Positions 23,992 to 31,629 of a stretch of 44,269 bases of DNA are shown here, in pieces (within the stretch, counting starts at the first letter, position 1; the number at the start of each line of letters is the position of its first letter). A model generated the notes under the pieces. The model did not search any database, was not told where the DNA came from, and worked only from the letters and a program-made list of their open reading frames with translations. The stretch is from Nocardioides sp. REDSEA-S33_B3. GTDB taxonomy: Bacteria; Actinomycetota; Actinomycetes; Propionibacteriales; Nocardioidaceae. The stretch spans positions 1 to 44,269 of the forward strand of contig LUPK01000037.1 in assembly GCA_001627335.1 (NCBI GenBank). The letters are read 5' to 3'. Made by a program: the position numbers and the translations under genes.

Positions 23992-24359
23992 GACGACTCG
24001 GGACCGGCGACCTGTGACGTCGTGGCCGTGCGGCGGGCCGCGGCGGCCAGCTCGCCGAGGAGCACCTCGACATCGATGTCGTCGACCCAGTGCCGCAGGG
24101 CCGAGCGCGGGGGCCGGGCCACGGCGGCGGCGATCTCCGGCGTCATCGGGGCGCCGTAGGTCAGCTGGTAGATCGTCTCGTTCTCGGTGAAGTCCAACCC
24201 CACCACCTCGGCGCAGCGGTGCACGCCGTCCAGCGTGCGCAGCAGCAGCATCTGCCCCGGCTCCAGCGGTTCGGAGAGCGCCACCAGGTCGTGCGGCACG
24301 TCGATCCCGTCGTGCGCCTCGAGCTCGAGGTCAGGGATCGGGATGTCGGCGAGGATCAT
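23985..24359 (-). CDS. Hypothetical protein coupled to the response regulator
   Basis: 124 aa, soluble, not recognised. Residues 20-75 (VALSEPLEPGQMLLLRTLDG, VHRCAEVVGLDF, IYQLTYGAPMTPE) look like a small beta-barrel with a Cys in the middle. The C-terminal 45 residues are helical and Ala/Arg-rich. CCAGGAGC precedes the ATG. It diverges from a histidine kinase 253 bp away, so it may be a third component of that signalling set, perhaps a partner or target of the output-less receiver. Confidence 0.55.
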   Translation of the reverse strand: MILADIPIPDLELEAHDGIDVPHDLVALSEPLEPGQMLLLRTLDGVHRCAEVVGLDFTENETIYQLTYGAPMTPEIAAAVARPPRSALRHWVDDIDVEVLLGELAAAARRTATTSQVAGPESSW

Positions 24360-24611
24360 CGGTGCTCCTGGGCTCGGGACGGGTGGGACTCTCCATCATC
24401 CGCCGTGACCGTCGTCCTCGCCATCTGGTCCAGCGCAATTCCATCGAACCTTGACGCCCGTACCCCTTCATGGGTCGGAGGTCCCGGCCCCGCTCCCGCG
24501 GCGGCCCTGGCCGACCGTTCTGCCGCGCGGCCGCCTCGGCAGCACCTAACCTGAGGACGCGGTCGCCGCGACGCCACGGACGGGTGTCCACCGCCAGGGA
24601 AGGGGGCCGCC
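24360..24611. promoter_or_regulatory. Divergent promoter region of the signalling genes
   Basis: 252 bp without a gene between the small hypothetical protein and the histidine kinase. TTGACG (near 24450) and CCTAACCT (near 24545) are possible promoter pieces for the kinase. No clear operator or RNA is seen. Confidence 0.3.
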
Positions 24612-26072
24612 GTGACGACGCCCCTCTCGTTCGGCGATGCCCCGCGCCGCGAGCAGGTCTACCTGGTCGCAGCCGGCGTGGTGGCCCTGGCGTTGCCGCT
24701 GCTGCTGACGGGCCCCTGGGCGGAGGCCCGCCTGGTCGACATGACACCCCCGGACTGGTTCACCTGCCTGGTGCTGATCGCGATGTCGGCGCTCAACGTG
24801 GAGATCGGCCGGGTCCTGGTCGGCGGGCTGTCGGTGGCGCAGCAGCCGCACAAGGCGCTGTCGGCGTGGGCGTTCGCCTGCGCGATGGTGCTGCCCACGG
24901 CATGGCTGCTCGTCGTCGTACCCCTCACCTACGCGCACGCGCGCTGGCGTGGGCTGCGGGTGCCGCTGTGGAAGTGGTTGGGCTCGGCGGGGTTCCTGGT
25001 CCTCGCCGGGTGCGCCGCCTCGCTGGTGCCGCGCTGGGTGCTCGGCGGGCTGCCGAACTGGATGGCCGGCGACGGTGGCGAGGGCCTGGCGACGCTCGTC
25101 CTCGCGGCACTGGTGTTCCTCGTGGTCGAGCACCTGCTGTTCGCCGGGTCCGCCTGGCTCAACCACGCGGAGGACGAGCAGTGGCTGCGGGCCCAGCTCA
25201 CCAGCCGGGGCTACCACGTCGGCGAGGCCGGGGTCGTGCTCACCGGCGGCCTGATGGCGGCGGTGTGGACGGCCGGACCGTGGTTCGTGCTGCTCTTCGG
25301 TCCGCTCTACGCGCTGATGCAGCGCGCGGTGCTCGTGGAGCCACTGCGGGAGAACGCCGCGATGGCCGCCGAGCTCGTCGAGACCAACCGCCAGCTCGAG
25401 GCGGTCAGCGAGTTCAAGAGCGACCTGATGGGCATGCTCGCGCACGAGGTGGGCAACCCGCTGGCGTCGGTGACCGGGTACGCCGAGATCGCCACCGACG
25501 CCCTCGAGGAGGGCGACCTCGACGAGGCACTGCCGGCGGTCCGGGTCGTGCAGCGCAACGCCGACCAGATCGGTGGCGTGCTGCGTGACATCGTCTCGCT
25601 CGTCGAAACCAACCCCGGCGGCCTCACCGCCCGACCCGAGCCCACGGCGCTCCTCCCCCACCTGCGCGCGGCCGCTGCGGCACAGCCCGGCGGTGCCCAG
25701 CCCGACGTCCACTGTCCCGAGGAGCTGGTCGCGCTCATCCAGCCGGGTCACCTCGACCAGGTGCTGGCCAACCTGCTCGGCAACGCCACGAAGTACGCCG
25801 GAGGCGCGACCCGCGTCGTCGCGACCCCCGACGGTGCACGCCAGGTCGTGATCGCCGTCCAGGACGACGGCCCGGGGATCCCCGAGGACTTCCGCGACCA
25901 GGTGTTCCGCCGGCGTACCCGCCACCCCGACACCGCCGACGCGGTCTCCGGCCGCGGCCTGGGCCTGCACATCAGCCGCGCCCTCGCGCTGGCCAACGGC
26001 GGGGACCTGCGACTGTCCGACTCCCCCAGCGGGAGCTGCTTCGAGCTGGTGCTGCAGGCACCGGGCGACTGA
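24612..26072 (+). CDS. Membrane-bound sensor histidine kinase
   Basis: 486 aa. About seven hydrophobic segments make up the first 240 residues, resembling MASE-type integral sensors rather than a periplasmic loop. A short coiled coil (MAAELVETNRQLEAVSEFKS) leads to the H-box SDLMGMLAHEVGNPLASVTG with phospho-acceptor His278. The ATPase domain has the N-box QVLANLLGNATKYAGG, the G1 box VQDDGPGIPEDF and the G2 box GRGLGLHISRALALANGG. GTG 24612 has only weak Shine-Dalgarno support. It diverges from a receiver lacking its Lys; whether they pair is an inference. Confidence 0.9.
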   Translation: MTTPLSFGDAPRREQVYLVAAGVVALALPLLLTGPWAEARLVDMTPPDWFTCLVLIAMSALNVEIGRVLVGGLSVAQQPHKALSAWAFACAMVLPTAWLLVVVPLTYAHARWRGLRVPLWKWLGSAGFLVLAGCAASLVPRWVLGGLPNWMAGDGGEGLATLVLAALVFLVVEHLLFAGSAWLNHAEDEQWLRAQLTSRGYHVGEAGVVLTGGLMAAVWTAGPWFVLLFGPLYALMQRAVLVEPLRENAAMAAELVETNRQLEAVSEFKSDLMGMLAHEVGNPLASVTGYAEIATDALEEGDLDEALPAVRVVQRNADQIGGVLRDIVSLVETNPGGLTARPEPTALLPHLRAAAAAQPGGAQPDVHCPEELVALIQPGHLDQVLANLLGNATKYAGGATRVVATPDGARQVVIAVQDDGPGIPEDFRDQVFRRRTRHPDTADAVSGRGLGLHISRALALANGGDLRLSDSPSGSCFELVLQAPGD

Positions 26073-26093
26073 GACGTCCCGACACGGACCCCG

Positions 26094-26477
26094 TCACCCG
26101 AACAGCTGGGCGGCCATCTTCTCCATGAGTGTGTGGAGCCCCTTGACCGGACGCACCATCACGGTGAACTCGGTGATCCGCCCGTCCTCGGCCCAGGTCA
26201 TCATGTCGACGCCCTCGACCACGACGCCGTCGAGGTCGGCGGTGAACTGCAGGACCGCCGAGTCCTCGGCGTACCACTCACGCTGGTAGGCCAGCGTCGG
26301 GCCGAGCACGACCAGTGCGGCCGAGAGGTAGGCCGTGGTCAGCTCCTTGCCGACCTGCGGGGCGTGCACCGCGGGCGAGCGGAAGACGCAGTCCTCGTGC
26401 AGGAGGGCGTCGAGCCCGGCAGGGTCGCGGGTGTCGGCGAGGGCGTGCCAGGCCTGGACGGTGCGGGGAGTCTCCAC
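26094..26477 (-). CDS. NTF2-like/SnoaL-fold protein
   Basis: 127 aa, the usual size of a cone-shaped NTF2-like domain. Typical are ALADTRDPAGLDALLHEDCV, the aromatic-rich strand YQREWYAEDSAVLQFTADLD and GVDMMTWAEDGRITEFTVMV. Such proteins bind or isomerise small hydrophobic ligands; no catalytic residues can be named. The GTG start is 6 nt after TAGGGT, whose TAG is also the stop codon of the upstream gene, which suggests a leaderless transcript of its own. Confidence 0.75.
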   Translation of the reverse strand: METPRTVQAWHALADTRDPAGLDALLHEDCVFRSPAVHAPQVGKELTTAYLSAALVVLGPTLAYQREWYAEDSAVLQFTADLDGVVVEGVDMMTWAEDGRITEFTVMVRPVKGLHTLMEKMAAQLFG

Positions 26478-26486
26478 GGAGCGACC

Positions 26487-27824
26487 CTAGGCCCGAGCGA
26501 CCTTCACCTGCACCCGGTGGAACCCGTCGGCACCGGAGGGGTACGGCGGTCGGCCGGTGCCGGCCTGGACGGTCCCGTCGCCCGCGCGGCACCGGACGGC
26601 GAGCTCGTGGGTGCCGGGCGGCAGGTCCAGCGGTGCGCGCCACCGGCGCCAGGAGTCCGGACCGAGGTCGCCGGCCAGCTCGGCGGCCACCCAGGGGCCG
26701 TCGTCGACGCGCAGGTCGACACCGGCGACACCGCCGTGGGCGGGGGCCCAGGCGACGCCGCTCACCCCGTCGCGCGACCCCACCCGCACCGCGCGCAGGG
26801 GCAGCCGCGGCGGCATGCCGACCGTGCCGAGGGAGTCGATGCGCGCCATGAGCGGCACCACGACCGGTCCGCGCGGCCAGCCCCGGGCGACCCAGGAGGC
26901 GGTGACCGACCCCGCGGGGCGCAGCCGCAACGCGGTGACCCACTTGGGCCCGCCGTACTGCCCCGGGAGGCCGGCGGTCAGCACGCGCGCCGGGTGCCCG
27001 TGGGAGGCCGTGAGCGGGCGTCCGCCCATGCCGGTCACGAGCCAGGAGCGCCGCACCACGACCTCGGGCCACGGCAGTGTCATCACCAGCCCGTCGGCTC
27101 CCTCCATCACCAGGTCGAGCGACTCGTCCTCGGCGTCGGGCACCGGCAGCCCGAGGGCCGCCAGCAGGTCGGGCAGGGGGAGACCGGTCCAGGACTGCTG
27201 CCCCAGCCGGTCCCAGCCGGGACGGTTGTGGACGCACGCGAGGAGCGCCTGGCGCTCCTGGAGGTCCAGCCCGGCCAGCCGGTCGGCGTCCACCACCGCG
27301 CGGGCCCCGTCGGCCGCCTCCACCTCCAGCCGCCACGCGGCGGCGTCGACGACGGGCGCACGCATCGTCACGTCGGTGACGTAGAAGTCCTCCACCGGCG
27401 TGACCATTGGTGAAGCGTCCCAGGCATCGGCGCCGTCGGACACCGCGGCGGAAGGTCGCGCCAGCTCGGCGCGGACCTGCGGCTGCTGCCGGGCGAGCAC
27501 GACCCGCGCCGCGGCCAGGGCGGCGACGCCGGCCACGCCCAGCGTCGTCGTACGCCGACTCACGCGACCGTGGCCGGGGGCGGCCCGGGCCCCCAGCACG
27601 GTGCCGCTCGCGACGAGGGCAGCGAGCGACTGCAGCCGCAGCAGCGGCTTGTCGGTGGTGCCCATCAGTTGCACGCCCAGCTCGACCAGCGGCAGCGGCG
27701 AGTGGTCGATGACGACCTCGCCCAGGTCGTCCAGCACGCTGCGGCCGCGGGCGGCCAGCGCCAGCTCGACCAGCCCGACGGCAGCCAGGGACCGGGCGGC
27801 GTGCGCGAGAGGGAGGGGTCGCAT
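26487..27824 (-). CDS. Membrane-anchored molybdopterin-dependent (sulfite-oxidase-fold) oxidoreductase
   Basis: 445 aa. N-terminal hydrophobic segments (within about residues 1-110) precede a sulfite-oxidase/YedY-type domain. The Mo-ligand Cys is C197 in ALLACVHNRPGWDRLGQQSW. Cofactor-contact segments SHGHPARVLTAGLPGQYGGP and KWVTALRL follow, then a C-terminal Mo-co dimerisation immunoglobulin-like domain (GVSGVAWAPAHGGVAGVDLR). A close homologue group in actinobacteria carries this anchor. It probably faces outside the membrane. The physiological substrate is unknown. ATG 27824 has TAGCGT 6 nt before it (leaderless type). Confidence 0.87.
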   Translation of the reverse strand: MRPLPLAHAARSLAAVGLVELALAARGRSVLDDLGEVVIDHSPLPLVELGVQLMGTTDKPLLRLQSLAALVASGTVLGARAAPGHGRVSRRTTTLGVAGVAALAAARVVLARQQPQVRAELARPSAAVSDGADAWDASPMVTPVEDFYVTDVTMRAPVVDAAAWRLEVEAADGARAVVDADRLAGLDLQERQALLACVHNRPGWDRLGQQSWTGLPLPDLLAALGLPVPDAEDESLDLVMEGADGLVMTLPWPEVVVRRSWLVTGMGGRPLTASHGHPARVLTAGLPGQYGGPKWVTALRLRPAGSVTASWVARGWPRGPVVVPLMARIDSLGTVGMPPRLPLRAVRVGSRDGVSGVAWAPAHGGVAGVDLRVDDGPWVAAELAGDLGPDSWRRWRAPLDLPPGTHELAVRCRAGDGTVQAGTGRPPYPSGADGFHRVQVKVARA

Positions 27825-27840
27825 GCCGTGACGCTAGCGG

Positions 27841-29292
27841 TCAGCGGCGCAGCAGCTTCCGAGCCGGCCCGCGCAGCGCGACGACGTAGAAGCCGGAGTT
27901 GCCGTCGGAGTACCAGACATGACGGCGCTTGACGTCCCAGGCCGGCCGCGCCATCGCGAACGCCCCGAGCGCGGTCGGCTGCAGCGTCCCACTGCCGGGC
28001 AGGACCGGCCGGTTGAAGTAGGCGATCTCGCGCGGTCGCTTCAGGTCGGAGATGTCGAAGATGCGCAGGCCGGACAGGATCATCGAGCAGGCGACGATCT
28101 TGGGGTTCTTGACGTAGGGCACCGAGCAGTAGTGCGAGGCGTAGCCCTGCACGGGGATCAGTGCGCCGGGGTCGAGCGCCTGCTCGCCGCTGCCGAAGCC
28201 GGCCTCGTGCACGGCCAGGCGGATGTCGGAGACGACCTTCGGCCGCTTCGGGTCCTCGATGTCGATGATCCGCGCGGCGCCGATCTCCCGGTCACCCTGG
28301 TAGTCGGCGTACTCGTCGGTCTCCAGGAGGTAGTCGCGGCCGCGCCGGGTGAACGGCTCGGCCGACTGCGGGATCGAGACCGTCTTCCACGTGAGGTCGG
28401 AGACGACCTCGACGTCGGGTTCGGGCCGACGGTCCTGCACCTGGGAGACGTCGAGGACCCTCAGCCCGGCGGTGCTCATCGCTCCTTCCGACCCGCCCGT
28501 CACCGCGACGTACATCGTGCGACCGTCCCGGGAGAGCCGCAGCCCGTGGTAGCGGACGCCGGTCTGCTCGAAGACCTGCACCGGCTCGCGCGGGTCGCTG
28601 ATGTCGACGGCGGTGAGGTTGCCGCCCGTGGTGCCGGCGACCCAGAAGGTGCGGCCGTCGCGGGCGAAGCCGCTCTCGTGACCGAAGGCGGCCGAGCGGG
28701 TCGAGGAGAGCAGCTCGGGCGAGCGGCAGTCGGTGCCGACGTCGTAGAGGTCGACGATGCCGAGGTTGGTGGCCGGGTTGCCGAGCACGGCGGCGAGGAT
28801 GCCGCGCTTCTTGTTGACCAGCAGCGACTCGTGGGGGCTCAGCATCGCCGGCGAGGTCAGCGTGGCTGTCTGCACGGGGTTGCGCGGGTCTGTCATGTCG
28901 AGGGCGATCACGCCCAACCCCTCGACCGCGTTGAACAGGACGTCGCGCGGGAAGAGCAGGGTGGAGTCGTAGTAGGCACACGTGCGGCCCTGCCGGTCGG
29001 TGTAGCGCTCGACCTTGAAGCCGCCCGAGGTGCCGTGGTGGGCGACCTGCGCCGCGTTGCACCGGTAGCCCTGCGCCGCCCGCCCCGACACGTAGTCGGC
29101 CAGCGGGACCCTGCCCTGGATGTCGGTCTCGGGCAGGTCCCTCGCGCCCTGGCACCGCGCCTGCGGCGTGGGGCGCGGCTCGACGTCGGCGGCGGTGCCG
29201 AGGCCGGCGACGCTGAGCGTCCCCGCTGCCAGCGCCAAGGACGCGGCGGCGAGCAGCAGTCGGCGTACGGCGGGACGGGAGACGGTCTGCAT
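27841..29292 (-). CDS. Secreted LVIVD-repeat beta-propeller protein
   Basis: 483 aa with a Sec signal peptide (RRLLLAAASLALAAGTLSVA, then GLGTAADVEP). The mature part holds repeated blades of the LVIVD type: GLGVIALDMTDPRNPVQTAT, GNLTAVDISDPREPVQVFEQ, IIDIEDPKRPKVVSDIRLAV and LRIFDISDLKRPREIAYF. Several Cys pairs suggest disulfides. Proteins of this type bind surface partners, and no enzymatic residues are visible. ATG 29292 has TAGTCT 6 nt upstream. It ends 16 nt before the start of the molybdenum oxidoreductase gene. Confidence 0.85.
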   Translation of the reverse strand: MQTVSRPAVRRLLLAAASLALAAGTLSVAGLGTAADVEPRPTPQARCQGARDLPETDIQGRVPLADYVSGRAAQGYRCNAAQVAHHGTSGGFKVERYTDRQGRTCAYYDSTLLFPRDVLFNAVEGLGVIALDMTDPRNPVQTATLTSPAMLSPHESLLVNKKRGILAAVLGNPATNLGIVDLYDVGTDCRSPELLSSTRSAAFGHESGFARDGRTFWVAGTTGGNLTAVDISDPREPVQVFEQTGVRYHGLRLSRDGRTMYVAVTGGSEGAMSTAGLRVLDVSQVQDRRPEPDVEVVSDLTWKTVSIPQSAEPFTRRGRDYLLETDEYADYQGDREIGAARIIDIEDPKRPKVVSDIRLAVHEAGFGSGEQALDPGALIPVQGYASHYCSVPYVKNPKIVACSMILSGLRIFDISDLKRPREIAYFNRPVLPGSGTLQPTALGAFAMARPAWDVKRRHVWYSDGNSGFYVVALRGPARKLLRR

Positions 29293-29339
29293 CGCTGGAG
29301 ACTAGCGGTGACGGTCGTCACCCGGGCTCGATCCCGCGC

Positions 29340-29618
29340 TCATCCGCGGCGCATCGCCGCGAAGATCTCCCGCATCTCCTCCGACAGCCACAGCAGCTCG
29401 ACGAACGGCACCCCGTGCGCCGACCCGTCGAGGTACGCGAAGCGCATCAGCCCGCCGCTCATCGACCCCTCCGACAGCACGGGCAGCCCGGCGTCCGCGA
29501 CCGAGGCGGCCAGGTTCTCGGTCTCGAAGGCGACGTGGTGCAGCGCGCCGGCCGGGTGCTCGGCCAGGAACTCGGCGTACAGCGACTCCCCGGCGACCGG
29601 CTGGATCAGCTCAACTCG
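29340..29618 (-). pseudogene. C-terminal half of a VOC-family (glyoxalase-like) gene
   Basis: The frame reads VRVELIQPVAGESLYAEFLA, then HHVAFETENLAASV and ...FVELLWLSEEMREIFAAMR to the stop at 29340-29342. It has the second betaalphabetabeta unit of a VOC protein (HHVAFE metal-site strand, FVELL), about 93 codons. The N-terminal half, which would carry the first metal ligand, is missing. Immediately upstream the sequence becomes the start of another gene (PEP-synthase-like) in a different frame. It is the 3' part of a deletion fusion and no usable start was found. Confidence 0.75.
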
Positions 29619-29872
29619 TACTGTCCGGCAAACGACGCTGCCGCACCGTCCTCACCCGTCGCCGAGGACCGGACGGCGACCCGCCCCGGCATGGCGTCGA
29701 GCCGTTCGCGCAGGCCTGCCGGCAGGTCGTCGGGGTCGACGTCAGCGAGGACGAAGGCGGGTGGGACCCGGAAGCCCGCGCGCTCGAGTCGGGCCAGGCC
29801 CCAGGCCTTGCCGCCGTACCGTGCGTCCTCGATGCTGCCGAGCTCGACCAGTCGACTCGTGACGTGCGTCAT
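29613..29872 (-). pseudogene. N-terminal fragment of a PEP-synthase/pyruvate-phosphate-dikinase-like gene
   Basis: 88 codons from ATG 29872 to a stop at 29606-29608. They encode ELGSIEDARYGGKAWGLARL, AGFRVPPAFVLADVD and VAVRSSATGEDGAAASFAGQ then YE, which is the opening of the PEP/pyruvate-binding domain (GGKxxxLxxL...VPxGFV...VAVRSSATxED...SFAGQYE). The real family continues for hundreds of residues. Here it ends right after QYE by running into the VOC gene piece. A -10 hexamer TAACGT 7 nt before the ATG shows the promoter is still there. The divergent TetR gene may have been its regulator. Confidence 0.8.
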
Positions 29873-29911
29873 ACCACTTACGTTACGCTTGTCACGTTGA
29901 TGGGAAGAGCC

Positions 29912-30493
29912 ATGACCAACGAGCAGGGACGACCGCGCGACGCGCGCATCGACGCCGCAGCGCTCGACGCCGCGGCAGCGCTGCTGCTCGAGGTCGGGTA
30001 CGCCGACCTGACGCTCGCCGCGGTGGCGACCCGGGCGGGGACGTCGCGCCCGGCCGTCTACCGCCGGTGGCCGACCAAGGCGCACCTGGTCCACGAGGCC
30101 GTGTTCCGGGGCGAGGACACCGAGGCCCCGGTCGCGTCGGGCGACCTGGCCACCGACGTCTCGGGGCTGGTGCGGCGCACCGCCCGGATGCTGACCTCGC
30201 CGCTGGCGCGGCTGGCCGTCCCCGGCCTGGTCGGCGAGGCCGCCGGCGACCCCGACCTCAACCGCCGGGTGCTCGAGCGGTTCGAGGGCACCGGGTGGCG
30301 CGGCCTGCAGGAGACCGTCGCCGGGGCCGTGGCCCGCGGCGAGCTCGACGCCCACGTGGACGTCCTCCACCTGCTCGAGCTCGCCATCGGCGCCTGCCTG
30401 GCGGCGACCCTCATCCGCGGCCCGGAAGCCTTGGACGACGACTGGGTCGAGTCCACGACCCGCCTCATCGTCGAGGGCGTGCGCCGGCGATGA
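29912..30493 (+). CDS. TetR-family transcriptional regulator
   Basis: 193 aa from ATG 29912 (in-frame ATG 29900 and TTG 29897 are alternatives; TACGCT at 29884-29889 is a likely -10 box). The HTH is AAAALLLEVGYADLTLAAVA, TRAGTSRPAVYRRWPTKAHL, with the YRRWPTK signature of the TetR C-33-type group. The C-terminal helical domain (MLTSPLARLAVPGLVGEAAG) is typical of that group. It diverges from the truncated PEP-synthase-like gene and lies 91 bp before the F420 oxidoreductase. Confidence 0.88.
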   Translation: MTNEQGRPRDARIDAAALDAAAALLLEVGYADLTLAAVATRAGTSRPAVYRRWPTKAHLVHEAVFRGEDTEAPVASGDLATDVSGLVRRTARMLTSPLARLAVPGLVGEAAGDPDLNRRVLERFEGTGWRGLQETVAGAVARGELDAHVDVLHLLELAIGACLAATLIRGPEALDDDWVESTTRLIVEGVRRR

Positions 30494-30548
30494 CCCCCGC
30501 TGCGACGCTGCGACCGGGACCACGTCCACGGCTGCGACCACGACCGAT

Positions 30549-30686
30549 CACCGCCGACCACCACCGCACCCCCGGAGGCCACCGATGAAGCTCGACGTCC
30601 AGCTCGACGCCCGGCCCGACCAGGCCGCGGCCCGCGCCCGCGAGCTTCATCGGTGGCCTCCGGGGGTGCGGTGGTGGTCGGCGGTG
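30549..30686. repeat. 46-bp perfect inverted repeat covering the start of the F420 oxidoreductase gene
   Basis: The left arm 30549-30594 contains the gene's Shine-Dalgarno GGAGG and start ATGAAGCTCG. The right arm 30641-30686 is its exact reverse complement and lies inside the coding sequence, separated by 46 nt. In mRNA this would fold into a 46-bp stem that buries the ribosome-binding site and start codon. The right arm reads as codons 20-33 of the gene, where it inserts the foreign-looking HRWPPGVRWWSA. Confidence 0.95.
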
Positions 30687-31619
30687 GACGGTCTGTTCAC
30701 CTTCGAGGGCCCCCACGACGTCTTCCTCCCGCTGATAGTCGCCGCCGGCTCCTCCGACGTCCCGCCGACCGACCTGATGACCAACGTGGCGATCGCGCTG
30801 CCGCGCAGCCCGATGCACCTGGCCAACCTGGCCTACGACCTGCACCTGCTCAGCGGCGGCCGGTTCCGCCTCGGGCTCGGCTCGCAGATCAAGCCGCACA
30901 TCGAGAACAGGTACGGCGCGGAGTGGAGCCGCCCGGCCGCGCGCATGCGCGAGACCGTGCTCGCGGTGAAGGCGATCCTCCAGGCCTGGCAGGACGGGAC
31001 CCGCCTCGACTTCCGCGGCGAGTTCACCAAGCACACCCTGATGCCACCCACGTTCGTCCCGGGCCCGAACCCGCACGGCATCCCCCCGGTGCTGCTCGGC
31101 GCCCTCGGTCCGCTGATGACCCGAACCGCCGCGGAGGTCGCCGACGGGCTGCTGGTGATGCCGTTCCACAGCGAGCGACACTTCCGGGAGCGGACCCTCG
31201 TCGCCGTGGCGGAGGGTCTCGAGATCTCCGGTCGCGAGCGCATCGACATCTTCCCGCAGGCGATCGTCGCGATGGGGACCACGCCCGAGGAGGTCGAGGC
31301 GGCCAGCGTCGGGGTGCGCGGGCTGCTCGCGTTCTACGGCTCGACGCCGGCGTACCGCTCGGTGCTCGAGATCGAGGGCCGGGGCGACCTGCAGCCCGAG
31401 CTGAACGCCCTGTCCAAGACCGGCGACATCATGACGATGATCGACCTCGTCGACGACGACCTGCTGCGCACGCTCGCGGTCGTCGGCACCCCCGAGGAGT
31501 GCGCCGCGGAGATCAAGCGCCGCTTCGGCGACGTCGCGGACCGGGTGTGCGCCTACTTCCCGGGCACGCAGCACCCCACTTCCACGATCCGCGCGCTGGC
31601 CGAGGCCCTGCGCTCGTGA
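30585..31619 (+). CDS. F420-dependent LLM-class oxidoreductase (TIGR03617-like), with altered N-terminus
   Basis: 344 aa luciferase-like TIM barrel. DGLFTFEGPHDVFLPLIVAA, TNVAIALPRSPMHLANLAYD, LHLLSGGRFRLGLGSQIKPH and the C-terminal VGTPEECAAEIKRRFGDVAD fit the F420-dependent group. The first 20 residues (MKLDVQLDARPDQAAARARE) are normal, but residues 22-33 (HRWPPGVRWWSA) are the reverse-complement copy of the gene's own start region, where relatives have a short helix end such as EAAG before VDGLF. The reading frame survives the change (net addition about 24 bp). Barrel strand 1 to helix 1 is therefore disturbed, and the mRNA hairpin should hamper initiation. Confidence 0.85.
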   Translation: MKLDVQLDARPDQAAARARELHRWPPGVRWWSAVDGLFTFEGPHDVFLPLIVAAGSSDVPPTDLMTNVAIALPRSPMHLANLAYDLHLLSGGRFRLGLGSQIKPHIENRYGAEWSRPAARMRETVLAVKAILQAWQDGTRLDFRGEFTKHTLMPPTFVPGPNPHGIPPVLLGALGPLMTRTAAEVADGLLVMPFHSERHFRERTLVAVAEGLEISGRERIDIFPQAIVAMGTTPEEVEAASVGVRGLLAFYGSTPAYRSVLEIEGRGDLQPELNALSKTGDIMTMIDLVDDDLLRTLAVVGTPEECAAEIKRRFGDVADRVCAYFPGTQHPTSTIRALAEALRS

Positions 31620-31629
31620 TCCTCCGCGC

